From Glandiceps talaboti (lineage: Eukaryota > Hemichordata > Enteropneusta > Spengelidae): a DNA stretch of 30,000 bases. The notes below the pieces were generated by a model. The model was not told the origin of the DNA, searched no databases, and was given only the letters and a program-made list of their open reading frames with translations. Shown here in pieces: positions 1 through 9,333 of this stretch. Position 1 is the first letter of the stretch. Every line of letters starts with the position of its first letter. Made by a program: the position numbers and the translations under genes. The stretch covers positions 9,320,453-9,350,452 of the forward strand of contig NC_135571.1 of assembly GCF_964340395.1 (NCBI RefSeq). The letters run 5' to 3'.

Positions 1-262
1 CCCTTTTTGTTTGTTTTTCGGTGTACGTAATCTTGCAATAGGTTCCATTGGAAGAACAGTGTGTCTGTATATCAAAAAATGAATACATAAATAAAAAATA
101 AAAAGTAAAACAGCTGTCATGAATATTCAGGATGCAAGCGATGAATACATTGTTTCTGAAGACTCCCATGATGCAATGTCCCATAGCAAAGATACCCTAT
201 AAAAGCACAAGATTAACTTGATACTTCTCTGAAATCACAAGTAATTGTAGGTGATATAAAAT
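1..262. other. Intronic sequence, nothing recognised
   Basis: AT-rich non-repetitive DNA upstream of the 49-bp minisatellite. I see no sulfatase exon here. It is inferred to be intron of the sulfatase gene, because the first visible exon at 3107 starts in mid-codon. Confidence 0.5.
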
Positions 263-2948
263 CAATAACTATTTACTTACTTTGCACTGCTAACATTGTT
301 TACACTCTAGTCAATGACTATTTACTTACTTTACACTGCTAACATTGTTTACACTCTAGTCAATGACTATTTACTTACTTTACACTGCTAACATTGTTTA
401 CACTCTAGTCAATGACTATATACTTACTTTGCACTGCTAACAATGTTTACACTCTAGTCAATGACTATTTACTTACTTTGCACTGCTAACATTGTTTACA
501 CTCTAGTCAATGACTATTTACTTACTTTGCACTGCTAACAATGTTTACACTCTAGTCAATGACTATATACTTACTTTACACTGCTAACAATGTTTACACT
601 CTAGTCAATGACTATTTACTTACTTTGCACTGCTAACAATGTTTACACTCTAGTCAATGACTATATACTTACTTTACACTGCTAACATTGTTTACACTCT
701 AGTCAATGACTATATACTTACTTTGCACTGCTAACAATGTTTACACTCTAGTCAATGACTATTTACTTACTTTGCACTGCTAACAATGTTTACACTCTAG
801 TCAATGACTATATACTTACTTTACACTGCTAACATTGTTTACACTCTAGTCAATGACTATATACTTACTTTGCACTGCTAACAATGTTTACACTCTAGTC
901 AATGACTATATACTTACTTTACACTGCTAACATTGTTTACACTCTAGTCAATGACTATTTACTTACTTTGCACTGCTAACATTGTTTACACTCTAGTCAA
1001 TGACTATTTACTTACTTTGCACTGCTAACATTGTTTACACTCTAGTCAATGACTATTTACTTACTTTGCACTGCTAACATTGTTTACACTCTAGTCAATG
1101 ACTATTTACTTACTTTGCACTGCTAACATTGTTTACACTCTAGTCAATGACTATTTACTTACTTTGCACTGCTAACATTGTTTACACTCTAGTCAATGAC
1201 TATTTACTTACTTTACACTGCTAACATTGTTTACACTCTAGTCAATGACTATATACTTACTTTGCACTGCTAACAATGTTTACACTCTAGTCATTGACTA
1301 TTTACTTACTTTGCACTGCTAACATTGTTTACACTCTAGTCAATGACTATATACTTACTTTGCACTGCTAACATTGTTTACACTCTAGTCAATGACTATA
1401 TACTTACTTTACACTGCTAACATTGTTTACACTCTAGTCAATGACTATATACTTACTTTGCACTGCTAACATTGTTTACACTCTAGTCATTGACTATTTA
1501 CTTACTTTGCACTGCTAACAATGTTTACACTCTAGTCATTGACTATTTACTTACTTTGCACTGCTAACATTGTTTACACTCTAGTCAATAACTATTTACT
1601 TACTTTGCACTGCTAACAATGTTTACACTCTAGTCATTGACTATTTACTTACTTTGCACTGCTAACAATGTTTACACTCTAGTCATTGACTATTTACTTA
1701 CTTTGCACTGCTAACATTGTTTACACTCTAGTCAGTGACTATTTACTTACTTTGCACTGCTAACATTGTTTACACTCTAGTCAATGACTATTTACTTACT
1801 TTACACTGCTAACATTGTTTACACTCTAGTCAATGACTATTTACTTACTTTGCACTGCTAACATTGTTTACACTCTAGTCAATAACTATTTACTTGCTTT
1901 GCACTGCTAACATTATTTACACTCTAGTCATTGACTATTTACTTACTTTGCACTGCTAACATTGTTTACACTCTAGTCAATAACTATTTACTTACTTTGC
2001 ACTGCTAACATTGTTTACACTCTAGTCAATGACTATTTACTTACTTTGCACTGCTAACATTGTTTACACTCTAGTCAATGACTATTTACTTACTTTACAC
2101 TGCTAACATTGTTTACACTCTAGTCAATGACTATTTACTTACTTTACACTGCTAACATTGTTTACACTCTAGTCAATGACTATTTACTTACTTTGCACTG
2201 CTAACATTATTTACACTCTAGTCATTGACTATATACTTACGTTGCACTGCTAACATTGTTTACACTCTAGTCAATGACTATTTACTTACTTTGCACTGCT
2301 AACATTGTTTACACTCTAGTCAATGACTATTTACTTACTTTGCACTGCTAACATTGTTTACACTCTAGTCAATAACTATTTACTTACTTTGCACTGCTAA
2401 CATTGTTTACACTCTAGTCAATGACTATTTACTTACTTTGCACTGCTAACATTGTTTACACTCTAGTCAATGACTATTTACTTACTTTACACTGCTAACA
2501 TTGTTTACACTCTAGTCAATGACTATTTACTTACTTTACACTGCTAACATTGTTTACACTCTAGTCAATAACTATTTACTTACTTTGCACTGCTAACATT
2601 ATTTACACTCTAGTCATTGACTATATACTTACGTTGCACTGCTAACATTGTTTACACTCTAGTCAATGACTATTTACTTACTTTGCACTGCTAACATTGT
2701 TTACACTCTAGTCAATGACTATTTACTTACTTTGCACTGCTAACATTGTTTACACTCTAGTCAATGACTATATACTTACGTTGCACTGCTAACATTGTTT
2801 ACACTCTAGTCAATGACTATTTACTTACTTTGCACTGCTAACATTATTTACACTCTAGTCATTGACTATATACTTACGTTGCACTGCTAACATTGTTTAC
2901 ACTCTAGTCAATGACTATTTACTTACTTTGCACTGCTAACAATGTTTA
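263..2948. repeat. 49-bp minisatellite, about 55 copies
   Basis: A head-to-tail array with a period of exactly 49 bp (for example, the same C at 312 and 361). The last copy breaks off in the middle of the unit at 2948. Units differ at a few fixed sites: TCA[A/T]TGAC, AACA[A/T]TGTT, TAT[T/A]TACT, TTT[G/A]CAC, and rare ATAAC, CATTATTTAC and ACTTACGTTG variants. Rare variants recur at multiples of 49 (CATTATTTAC at 1911, 2205, 2597 and 2842, that is 6, 8 and 5 units apart), so blocks of several units were copied together. Each unit carries TGTTTAC (a forkhead-type core) and the near-palindrome TAGTCAATGACTA. It sits in an intron of the sulfatase gene. Confidence 0.97.
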
Positions 2949-3106
2949 GAGATTGATTACATTGACAGCCATACTGGGCTGATAATTAAATCAATTGAAA
3001 CAGTGTATACATTGTGGATGCTGCAAATGATACTTGCAAATCATATAAACGTTGTACTTGAGTGTTATGAGTCATAATTTGCTGATGGTATAATTTATTT
3101 TATCAG

Positions 3107-3282
3107 GTTTTTACCAGCCATTAGAGGACTATTTCTATCACAATATCAGTACAGATGACTACAGAGGATGGGATTTCAGACGTAATGATGACGTAGTCGC
3201 TGAACAATACAGTGGTCAATACTCAACTCATGTGTTCACAGAGGAAGCACAACACATTATTACCAATCACGACAACTCACAA
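3107..3282 (+). CDS. ARSB-like: Arylsulfatase B-like gene, internal exon a
   Basis: First sulfatase exon in the window (176 bp). The acceptor is TTTTATCAG before 3107 and the donor is GTAAGC at 3283. It starts in phase 1 (a G from the previous exon plus GT makes Gly) and ends on a full codon. It reads GFYQPLEDYFYHN..., then WDFR, then YSTHVFTEEAQHIITNH, which follows the region of arylsulfatase B (N-acetylgalactosamine-4-sulfatase, lysosomal) before the active-site His. One N-glycosylation site (NIS) is present. Both cysteines that in human ARSB form the small 181-192 loop (recalled from the structure) are absent, and the loop is shorter. The exons with the FGly cysteine lie upstream of the window. 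Confidence 0.9.
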
Positions 3283-3384
3283 GTAAGCCGTTTTACTTAT
3301 TGTTGCCACGACAACGTGAACAAGAATTACTGTATGATTGACAATAGCATGTCATCACCCACGCGCACGCCCGCACGCAAACAC

Positions 3385-3385
<1 letters not shown>

Positions 3386-3415
<30 letters not shown>

Positions 3416-3577
3416 CATACATACATACATACATGCATGCATGCATGCATGCATGCATGCATGCATACATACATACATACATACATACATACATACATAC
3501 ATACATACATACATACATACATACATACATACATACATACATACATACATACATACATACATACATACATACATACA
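3386..3577. repeat. (TACA)n / (TGCA)n microsatellite
   Basis: About 190 bp of tetranucleotide repeat: ATAC units with a block of ATGC units in the middle (about 3433-3465). The open frames across it are repeat artefacts. It starts about 100 bp after the exon donor. Confidence 0.97.
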
Positions 3578-3699
3578 CAATAAATGTAACCATTTTCATA
3601 AAAAGACATTAAATCAAACAGTAAGCTTTTTATACCCCAATACTATACAGAGTATGTCTTCATCATGACCAAAAAACCCCAACATTTTTGATGATTTTT

Positions 3700-3785
3700 T
3701 CCCAACCTTTATTCCTTTATCTTTCCTTCCAAGCCGTCCACAACCCTTTACATTGTACAAGTACCTTCCAATGATTTGTGGCACA
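3700..3785 (+). pseudogene. Relic duplicate of the next exon's 5' end
   Basis: Positions about 3711-3780 repeat the start of the exon at 3859. Both contain ATCTTTCCTTCCAAGCCGTC followed by CA, an ACCC run and CTTTAC, then AAGTACC, TCCA and GATTTG. The copy has a 7-bp insertion (ATTGTAC) inside CTTTAC-AAG and small indels near its left end, so the sulfatase frame is broken, and it lacks a clear AG acceptor. It lies in the intron about 150 bp upstream of the true exon, as expected from a short tandem duplication that then decayed. It is probably not spliced. Confidence 0.75.
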
Positions 3786-3858
3786 CACAATTTCGGCAAG
3801 GTTACATGTGTTTCCTTGATAACAAACAGTAAATCATAACTCCATCATTGCTTTCCAG

Positions 3859-4072
3859 CCACTATTTCTATATCTTTCCTTCCAAGCCGTCCATACCCCT
3901 TTACAAGTACCGTCCAGATATTCTGATTTGTACAAAGATTTGATACCTGATAACGAAGAACGACGTATCTACGCTGGCATGACAACTTGTATGGATGAAG
4001 CCATTGGTAATGTGACTAGGACACTACAACAAACTGGATTGTGGGAAAATACAGTACTTATATTCTCAACAG
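3859..4072 (+). CDS. ARSB-like: Arylsulfatase B-like gene, exon b (active-site His)
   Basis: 214 bp. Acceptor GCTTTCCAG before 3859, donor GTAAAT at 4073; starts in phase 0 and ends in phase 1. It reads [18 protein letters not shown], then [27 protein letters not shown]. The His at 3892-3894 (in AVHTPL) matches the active-site His of human ARSB (His242 from memory). The NVT glycosylation site is at the conserved place. The last base begins the Asp codon of the DNGG motif that is completed in the next exon. This block is the most diagnostic for the ARSB/ARSI/ARSJ group. Confidence 0.95.
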
Positions 4073-4096
4073 GTAAATTCATATATTAGACCGAGA

Positions 4097-4250
<154 letters not shown>

Positions 4251-4267
4251 AGAGAATGGAGGTAGAT

Positions 4268-4283
4268 TGACAGCCAGCCAGCC

Positions 4284-4356
<73 letters not shown>

Positions 4357-4468
4357 GCGTTAAAGACAGGGAGATAGACAGTGAGACAAAAACAGAATGT
4401 CAGTGACTGATAGATATAGACAAACGCAGAGACATAAATGGGGACTAATGGGCAGTAGAGAGGGAAGG

Positions 4469-4522
<54 letters not shown>

Positions 4523-4633
4523 CACAGACAGACAGGGAGATAGACAGTGAGGCAAAGACAGAATGTCAGTAACTGATAGATATAGACAAACGCACAGACA
4601 AATGGGGACTGATGGGCAGTAGAGAGGGAAGAC

Positions 4634-4672
<39 letters not shown>

Positions 4673-4706
4673 CACAGACACACAGACATACACACACATG
4701 CGCACG

Positions 4707-4742
<36 letters not shown>

Positions 4743-4744
4743 AA

Positions 4745-4777
<33 letters not shown>
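4268..4777. repeat. (GACA)n blocks, 165-bp duplication, (CA)n tract
   Basis: GACA-repeat blocks at about 4280-4356, 4471-4535 and 4633-4680, separated by two copies of a unique segment of about 100 bp (GGGAGATAGACAGTGAG ... GGCAGTAGAGAGGGAAG; 4368-4468 and 4535-4631). The whole is a tandem duplication with a period of about 165 bp that includes the microsatellite. A (CA)n tract interrupted by an A run follows to 4777. Reading frames here are repeat artefacts. Confidence 0.92.
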
Positions 4778-4779
<2 letters not shown>

Positions 4780-4829
4780 ATAGAGGCAGATATTTAAAGA
4801 CACTTAAAATAATTTATCTTTTAATTTAG

Positions 4830-5076
4830 ATAATGGAGGTGTGACTTGGCTAGGTACAAATTGGCCACTACGTGGAGGGAAGACATCTCTCTATGAAGGT
4901 GGTATACGTGCTGTCGGTTTTGTAAATAGTCCGTTGCTAGGCGACCACGTACGTGGCACTGCTACCAAAGAATTGATACATATGAGTGATTGGTTTCCTA
5001 CTTTAGTACGATTGGCTGGTGGAACTTTGATTGGTAACAAGAAGTTGGATGGATACAACCAGTGGGAAACTATCAG
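4830..5076 (+). CDS. ARSB-like: Arylsulfatase B-like gene, exon c (DNGG, active-site Lys)
   Basis: 247 bp. Acceptor TTTTAATTTAG before 4830, donor GTATTG at 5077; starts in phase 1 and ends in phase 2. The first two bases finish the Asp codon, giving (D)[30 protein letters not shown]. The Asp-Asn pair matches the metal-binding D300/N301 of human ARSB, and the Lys at 4880-4882 matches the active-site K318 (numbers from memory). [18 protein letters not shown] and [10 protein letters not shown] follow, as in the family. All active-site residues expected in this part are kept, which suggests a working enzyme. Confidence 0.95.
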
Positions 5077-5211
5077 GTATTGCAATAATTATAACACAGT
5101 CGGTCACTTTGTGGCAGTCTACAGGTTACTTTTTGAGACTCTCTGTTTTGCAATTATTCAAACGAGGTGCAAAAAGAGAATGGGCTGCAAAGTAGTTGAT
5201 AAAAATCTTGT

Positions 5212-5384
5212 AACCATGGGGATGACCAATTGTATTCATTTTGGATTTTTAATTCATAAAATATAGTCCTACTGTGTGAAACAACTTATATCAATTCCTT
5301 TTTTGTAACTCAATAAATTGAAGAAAAAAATTAAATGTGTTAAACATTTGTTATTGTACGTACAATAACAATCTTTTTTACACA
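5212..5384. mobile_element. Decayed copy of the palindromic MITE family
   Basis: Left half and centre of the element found intact at 16584-16979 and 26557-26931. Landmarks in order: CCATGGGGATGA, TTTTGGATTTTTAATTCATA, GTGTGAAACAAC, GTAACTCAATAAATTG, then the centre TTGTTATTGTAC/GTACAATAACAA, a perfect 24-bp palindrome at 5348-5371. The inverted repeat extends with mismatches to 5335-5384. The outer right half is not recognisable. Confidence 0.65.
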
Positions 5385-6344
5385 TTTGAGACTAGCTTGA
5401 TAGGGGAACACAAGTGTGGAAAAAACATACGAGTCGTATGCTGAACTTCACTACGAATACCTCCAAATGTAACGATACAACGCAAATTTGAAATAACATC
5501 TGTACGGAAGTGATTATTTCCATGAATTCTTACTTGTTGAAGAAGTTGGTATCTTTACTTTATTTTAAACCAAAAACGATAATATTATAATAACAACTAA
5601 TAAGAAATTATTAATATCCTGTTGGCAGAACACTGCTGCACTGCATAATCGATTATGGAAAAAAACGTACACTCTGAGATCAATGGTTACATAGACAGTA
5701 TGATCGTGCGACAAATCACGTGATTCCATTAACTGTTTCTGTCAAACCGGATCAGGAAATCGTTTGTTTACGTCATTGTCACGTAATGTTCCAAAAACGT
5801 CATCCTGTTTGTTGAAAGTATTACTTTGGGTAATTCCGCGATAAATATGAAAACATATGGTACCTTTTATATAGTTCAGCTGTCAACAAGGTAGACTCAT
5901 TTGATGCTGCCATTTTTACATACCACCTCTATATACTTGAATAGGATTATAAAAGACACAGGACATTAAGTGTCACAGTTATTATTATGCTGCGAAAAAA
6001 GAACGTGTATACTAGAATTGTATTGCTGGGTTTTATTTGTTGCGTGTCAATTTTGCAATATATTGTGAACGTAAACTAGGGTAGAGTAATTTTTGGAACA
6101 GTGTGCCCTCTAACGTCAAGCAAGAAAAAAACTTCGTTGAACTACATATCCTTGAAGAGATCTTTGCATGTTGACAAACATGATAGTCGTGTTTATCACT
6201 TATACAACCCCTGCACTAGTTGGAACTGGGACACTATTTTCATCAAATAACCAAAGATATAGTAATTATTTTTGCAATGTATGCTCATTGGTCAGTAGAC
6301 ATATTGTCATATTATAATGCCAGTTGAATATTTACTCTTCTTAG
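5385..6344. other. Remainder of the intron, mostly unique
   Basis: AT-rich intron with no coding signal seen. At 6099-6113 there is CAGTGTGCCCTCTAA, the terminal sequence of the transposon at 15254-15424, so a left-end fragment of that family may lie here. A branch and polypyrimidine region precedes the acceptor CTTCTTAG at 6344. Confidence 0.5.
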
Positions 6345-6517
6345 CCAAGGTGCACCCACCGTACGCAACGAAATCCTACTGAATATTGACCCTCTCTATA
6401 AATCACCCAGTATCAATAAAATAAATGGAGAGAAATGGGCCGACAATCAACATTTCAACATCTCTATACGAGCTGGTATACGTGCAGGAGAGTGGAAATT
6501 AATGACAGGCTCTGCAG
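6345..6517 (+). CDS. ARSB-like: Arylsulfatase B-like gene, exon d
   Basis: 173 bp. Acceptor TTCTTAG before 6345, donor GTAAAT at 6518; starts in phase 2 and ends in phase 1. It reads (S)QGAPTVRNEILLNIDPLY, then a linker, then FNISIRAGIRAGEWKLMTGSAG. This matches the ARSB C-terminal subdomain (LLHNIDP; FNTSV; IRHGNWKLLTG). The NIS glycosylation site is at the conserved place. The linker after NIDP is short and lacks the cysteine (405 in human ARSB, from memory) that pairs with one in the next exon, which is also missing. Confidence 0.93.
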
Positions 6518-6666
6518 GTAAATACAATGACAATTAATTGAGCTGCAAACAAGTCTTCGAAAAATACTGCCCCATATACTGTGTTTCTGTGTGCAATTAA
6601 TATAACAAATTAATTTAACTTTTTGGTTAAATTTTAACTCAAAAGGTAAATGTCACATACCCTCTA

Positions 6667-7046
6667 TTGTTTCTCTTCTCGTCTTTTCTCTTCCCCTCCC
6701 CTCTTCTCTCCTCTCCTCTCCTCTCCCCTCCCCTCCCCTCCCATCCCCTCCTCTCCCCTCCCCTCCCCTCCCCTTCCCTCCTCTCCTCTCCTCTCCTCTC
6801 CTATCCTCTTTTCTCTTCTCTTCTCTTCTCTTCTCTTCTCTTCTCTTCTCTTCTCTTCTCTTCTCTTCTCTTCTCTTCTCTTCTCTTCTCTTCTCTTCTC
6901 TTCTCTTCTCTTCTCTTCTCTTCTCTTCTCTTCTCTTCTCTTCTCTTCTCTTCTCTTCTCTTCTCTTCTCTTCTCTTCTCTTCTCTTCTCTTCTCTTCTC
7001 TTCTCTTCTCTCCTCTCCTCTCCTTTTCTCTTCTCTTCCTCCCCTT
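6667..7046. repeat. (TTCTC)n pyrimidine satellite
   Basis: About 380 bp of pure pyrimidine on the + strand. A near-perfect TTCTC pentamer array at about 6807-7010 is flanked by degenerate CCTCT/CCCCT units. It fills most of the last intron and ends about 130 bp before the acceptor, so it may act as an extended polypyrimidine tract or form a triplex. Confidence 0.97.
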
Positions 7047-7174
7047 CCATCTCTCCACATTCTATCATATCATCTCATTTCATCTGATCTCACTGTGTGC
7101 ACGTTTTACCATTTTACCCCATCATTTCTCTATCATACTATAACATTATCCAATGGTATTCATGTTACGTACAG

Positions 7175-7443
7175 GTAACGGTAGCTGGGTACCACCGTTG
7201 GAGTCAACAACCAAGGCGATCCATCCGGAGAGAAGCAGTACCAAAGTCATACAGTTATTTAACATTGTTAGTGACCCGTATGAGAGGTATAATCGTGCTG
7301 AGGAACAGCCTGCCGTAGTGGAAGCTCTACTAAAAAAACTATCGTACTATTACAAAGACTCTGTACCAACCAATTTTCCTGAACAAAATTTACATGATGC
7401 TGATCCAAAATATCACGGTGGAGCTTGGTCACCATGGGAGTGA
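7175..7443 (+). CDS. ARSB-like: Arylsulfatase B-like gene, terminal exon
   Basis: 269 bp to the TGA at 7441-7443. Acceptor ACGTACAG before 7175; starts in phase 1. It reads (G)NGSWVPPLEST, then TKVIQLFNIVSDPYERYNRAEEQP, then SVPTNFPEQN and ends GGAWSPWE, which matches the ARSB C-terminus (LFDI..DPEER; SVP..FP; GVWGPWM). The cysteine after TG.PG and the one in the last 15 residues of human ARSB are both absent (Asn at the first; HDADPK at the second). The ending W-x-P-W is conserved. The gene is an ARSB-type paralogue or orthologue; the window cannot decide which. Confidence 0.95.
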
Positions 7444-7775
7444 ACACTGAGATTAACTTATGTCGAATTTACGGTTATCTTGATTGGGGATGTGTCAATC
7501 ATACCCGGTAACTCTAACGACAAGTGTTTTCTAGTCGCGAACCAAAGAACCAAATCTTGACTGTTGTCAGTGAAACGTTTCATGTCTCAGTACTTAGTGC
7601 TTGGACACATACATGTAGATCAGTTATCTATTCTGTACCAAGTACGATTATAATATAGCGACTGTCATGTACGAACATAACAGTACTTCATACCATGACA
7701 GTGTGTGTGGCAAGCCAAGTCGTATGAGCTGTATATATACCTCTGTCATTTGCAATAAAATGATATAAATGATAA
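7444..7775 (+). other. ARSB-like: Sulfatase 3' UTR
   Basis: Sequence from the stop codon to just past the poly(A) signal. It has no repeats and only short open frames. The end is set only by the AATAAA, so the cleavage site is approximate. Confidence 0.6.
7754..7759 (+). terminator. Poly(A) signal AATAAA
   Basis: Canonical AATAAA about 310 bp after the sulfatase stop, followed by a T-rich stretch (AGTTAGTTTTTATATTG) that could be the downstream element. Confidence 0.65.
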
Positions 7776-7977
7776 AGTTAGTTTTTATATTGTACTTTCC
7801 CAAGGGGTTTATAATTATTTCTACTGACATGATGATACATTTGCGACGGCAGAAACCTTGCCCCTCGTCATTTGATAAGACAAGTTTTATGTCCACTTTT
7901 ATTTTCACAAACAAATTTCCAGTTCCCTTGGTAGTCCATGTACACATGAGAGGCCATAAATCTGTTCTTATCAAACC

Positions 7978-8217
7978 ATGGTGTGTAATAAAAGTCTCTG
8001 TATTTCCAACATGCTGTGTCAAGTGTTATTAATCCAATTCATTTGCTTATTACTTTCCCTGTTTGTAACAGGCTTCGTTTGTCCAAGGTCTGGTGTCAAC
8101 AATTGTAGTATTCTGGGTGGATACTTTAAAAATTTGTTTGAATATGAAGTTTCATCTCAGTTCCCCATTCCTCTAGACGTGGATGATTCAATTTACAAAG
8201 CCATGGCTAGCCTCTAG
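7978..8217 (+). CDS. Unrecognised small ORF, doubtful
   Basis: A 79-codon frame from ATG. Residues 15-32 (LLIQFICLLLSLFVTG) are hydrophobic, like a signal peptide, followed by a short stretch with two Cys (VCPRSGVNNC) and a tail ending MASL. I recognise no family. A possible acceptor (TTTGTAACAG at 8071) also lies inside it, so it could equally be a terminal exon starting at GFVCP, or chance. No upstream exon or promoter was seen. Confidence 0.15.
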   Translation: MVCNKSLCISNMLCQVLLIQFICLLLSLFVTGFVCPRSGVNNCSILGGYFKNLFEYEVSSQFPIPLDVDDSIYKAMASL

Positions 8218-8322
8218 AATTGTTGATTCGTCGTAATTTATTTTACATATTTACCCTGTGTTTCACGACAAACTCTTAAGCATATTTTTCATATAAATGT
8301 TGGTTAATACAGATCACATCTG

Positions 8323-8637
8323 TCATTTAATTCCCCTTTTGTGTGACCTATTTATACTTGTCGAATCACTAGAGTGGCACAGATGTCTCGCGAATAAATC
8401 TCCAAGTATCAAAGGGCCGGTGAGAAGCCCTCGAAACAGCCCATATGATTTGAAATACATAGAAGAGGCACTCTCGATAAAATACATACGCCCCAGCTTG
8501 GCGTCATATGTTGCACAAAAATCAACATCCTGAACCTTTCTATACGTTTTTAGTGGTAATTTATTCACCGATATTAATGCGTTGGAGATTGCCGGACTTC
8601 CTTGTGTACAGGGCTTATGTATTACTATACCCAACAA
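8323..8637 (-). CDS. Unrecognised open frame, possible exon or gene relic
   Basis: A 104-codon open frame with protein-like composition (for example FCATYDAKLGRMYFIESASS followed by MYFKSYGLFRG and ILGDLFARHL). There is no ATG at its start; it opens from TTG and could begin after an AG acceptor just upstream (ACGTCAG or GGGTATAG on the - strand). I do not recognise the family. It could be an exon of a - strand gene, or a relic of a mobile element. Confidence 0.22.
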   Translation of the reverse strand: MLGIVIHKPCTQGSPAISNALISVNKLPLKTYRKVQDVDFCATYDAKLGRMYFIESASSMYFKSYGLFRGLLTGPLILGDLFARHLCHSSDSTSINRSHKRGIK

Positions 8638-8874
8638 ACTGACGTATCATTCCACGGCGTTTAGGAGGTTTTGGAGTTTTTGTAATTTTATCTCTCGGTT
8701 ACTTGCCGCTGCATTTGTGAGTAAACGGATTTTTTTTTAAAACTTCCAAATTTTAGTAGGCGTACTTTCGTTTTTATAGATCAGACTACGAGGGCGCTGT
8801 AACCAAGGCTCGCTCTATTATAAGTTCCATGTGTTGGAAAATTTGTATTTTATCAACTTATGAATATTTTGCAG

Positions 8875-8990
8875 GTTGTCCAATCGGAGTAGACTTTAAA
8901 GAGATTGTTGATAAATTGTCTAGTTTACAGTATGGTGTCGTGAAAACACCCAGAAAACATGTCCCTGAGCGAACTCGTTATCAACCTTAA
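8875..8990 (+). CDS. Possible short terminal exon
   Basis: After a good acceptor (TATTTTGCAG at 8874) the frame reads (G)CPIGVDFKEIVDKLSSLQYG, then VVKTPRKHVPERTRYQP and stop at 8988. The composition looks coding, but no upstream partner exon or poly(A) signal was found, so it may be chance or a gene remnant. Confidence 0.2.
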
Positions 8991-9223
8991 ATAACAGGTG
9001 ATGTACTGATGAACTTTGTTTGGGTTATTCCGTTTGATGTCATATTATGTCTGTGTCATTAATTTTGATAGATAAATCGTTTCCCATACACAACGCAAAT
9101 GAAATGTGAGTCTTTTATGATATTGTTTAACGATAAGGGAGTGACGTCTAGCGTCTCTGATAGAAAAATCATGTTGACGTAAAAGTGTTGAATGATGGGT
9201 AGAACCTAGGGGGGAATTGTTGG

Positions 9224-9231
9224 TATAAATA
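9224..9231 (+). promoter_or_regulatory. TATA box (TATAAATA)
   Basis: TATAAATA lies 52 bp upstream of the ATG at 9276. A TCAT initiator-like site near 9257-9260 is about 33 bp downstream, which is normal TATA-to-start spacing and leaves a 5' UTR of about 17 bases. Confidence 0.5.
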
Positions 9232-9275
9232 ACAACGAAGTTAGAGGTGCTAATATTCATCGAAGAGTTTACACC

Positions 9276-9333
9276 ATGTCAAGTGCTTCGAATACAACAG
9301 CTGCCGTGGGCTTGAAGGAATTTCCTTTAACAG
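9276..9333 (+). CDS. Putative sialidase gene, first coding exon
   Basis: The ATG is in a good context (ACACCATGT), followed by 19 codons, MSSASNTTAAVGLKEFPLT, and a perfect donor G|GTAAGT at 9334 (phase 1). There is no signal peptide, so the protein would start cytosolic unless an alternative first exon exists. Joined to the 40-bp exon at 29021 it continues in frame to EIFGRGDYGYDTFR. The sialidase call rests on the DTFR end, which fits the FRIP motif (NEU1 has DTFRIP) that opens the sialidase propeller. The IP would be in the next exon, beyond the window. The ATG exon itself is fairly sure; the family is tentative. Confidence 0.5.

Larger units (their letters stand above)
7776..9223. other. 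Intergenic region between the two genes
   Basis: About 1.45 kb with no simple repeats, slightly richer in CpG than the introns. It holds three open but unrecognised frames (listed separately) and a - strand frame at 7648-8022, which overlaps the sulfatase 3' UTR and is probably chance. It could include promoter sequence of the gene starting at 9276. Confidence 0.5.

Noticed and set aside
263-2948. Regular 49-bp repeats as a CRISPR array
   Set aside because: Units abut with no unique spacers, no cas genes are present and the DNA is from an animal; it is a minisatellite.
6650-7143. Several open frames of 85-158 codons on both strands
   Set aside because: Artefacts of the TTCTC pentamer array; the real coding exon starts at 7175.
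7648-8022. 124-codon - strand ORF
   Set aside because: It overlaps the sulfatase 3' UTR and poly(A) signal on the other strand, and the second half is low-complexity hydrophobic; likely chance.
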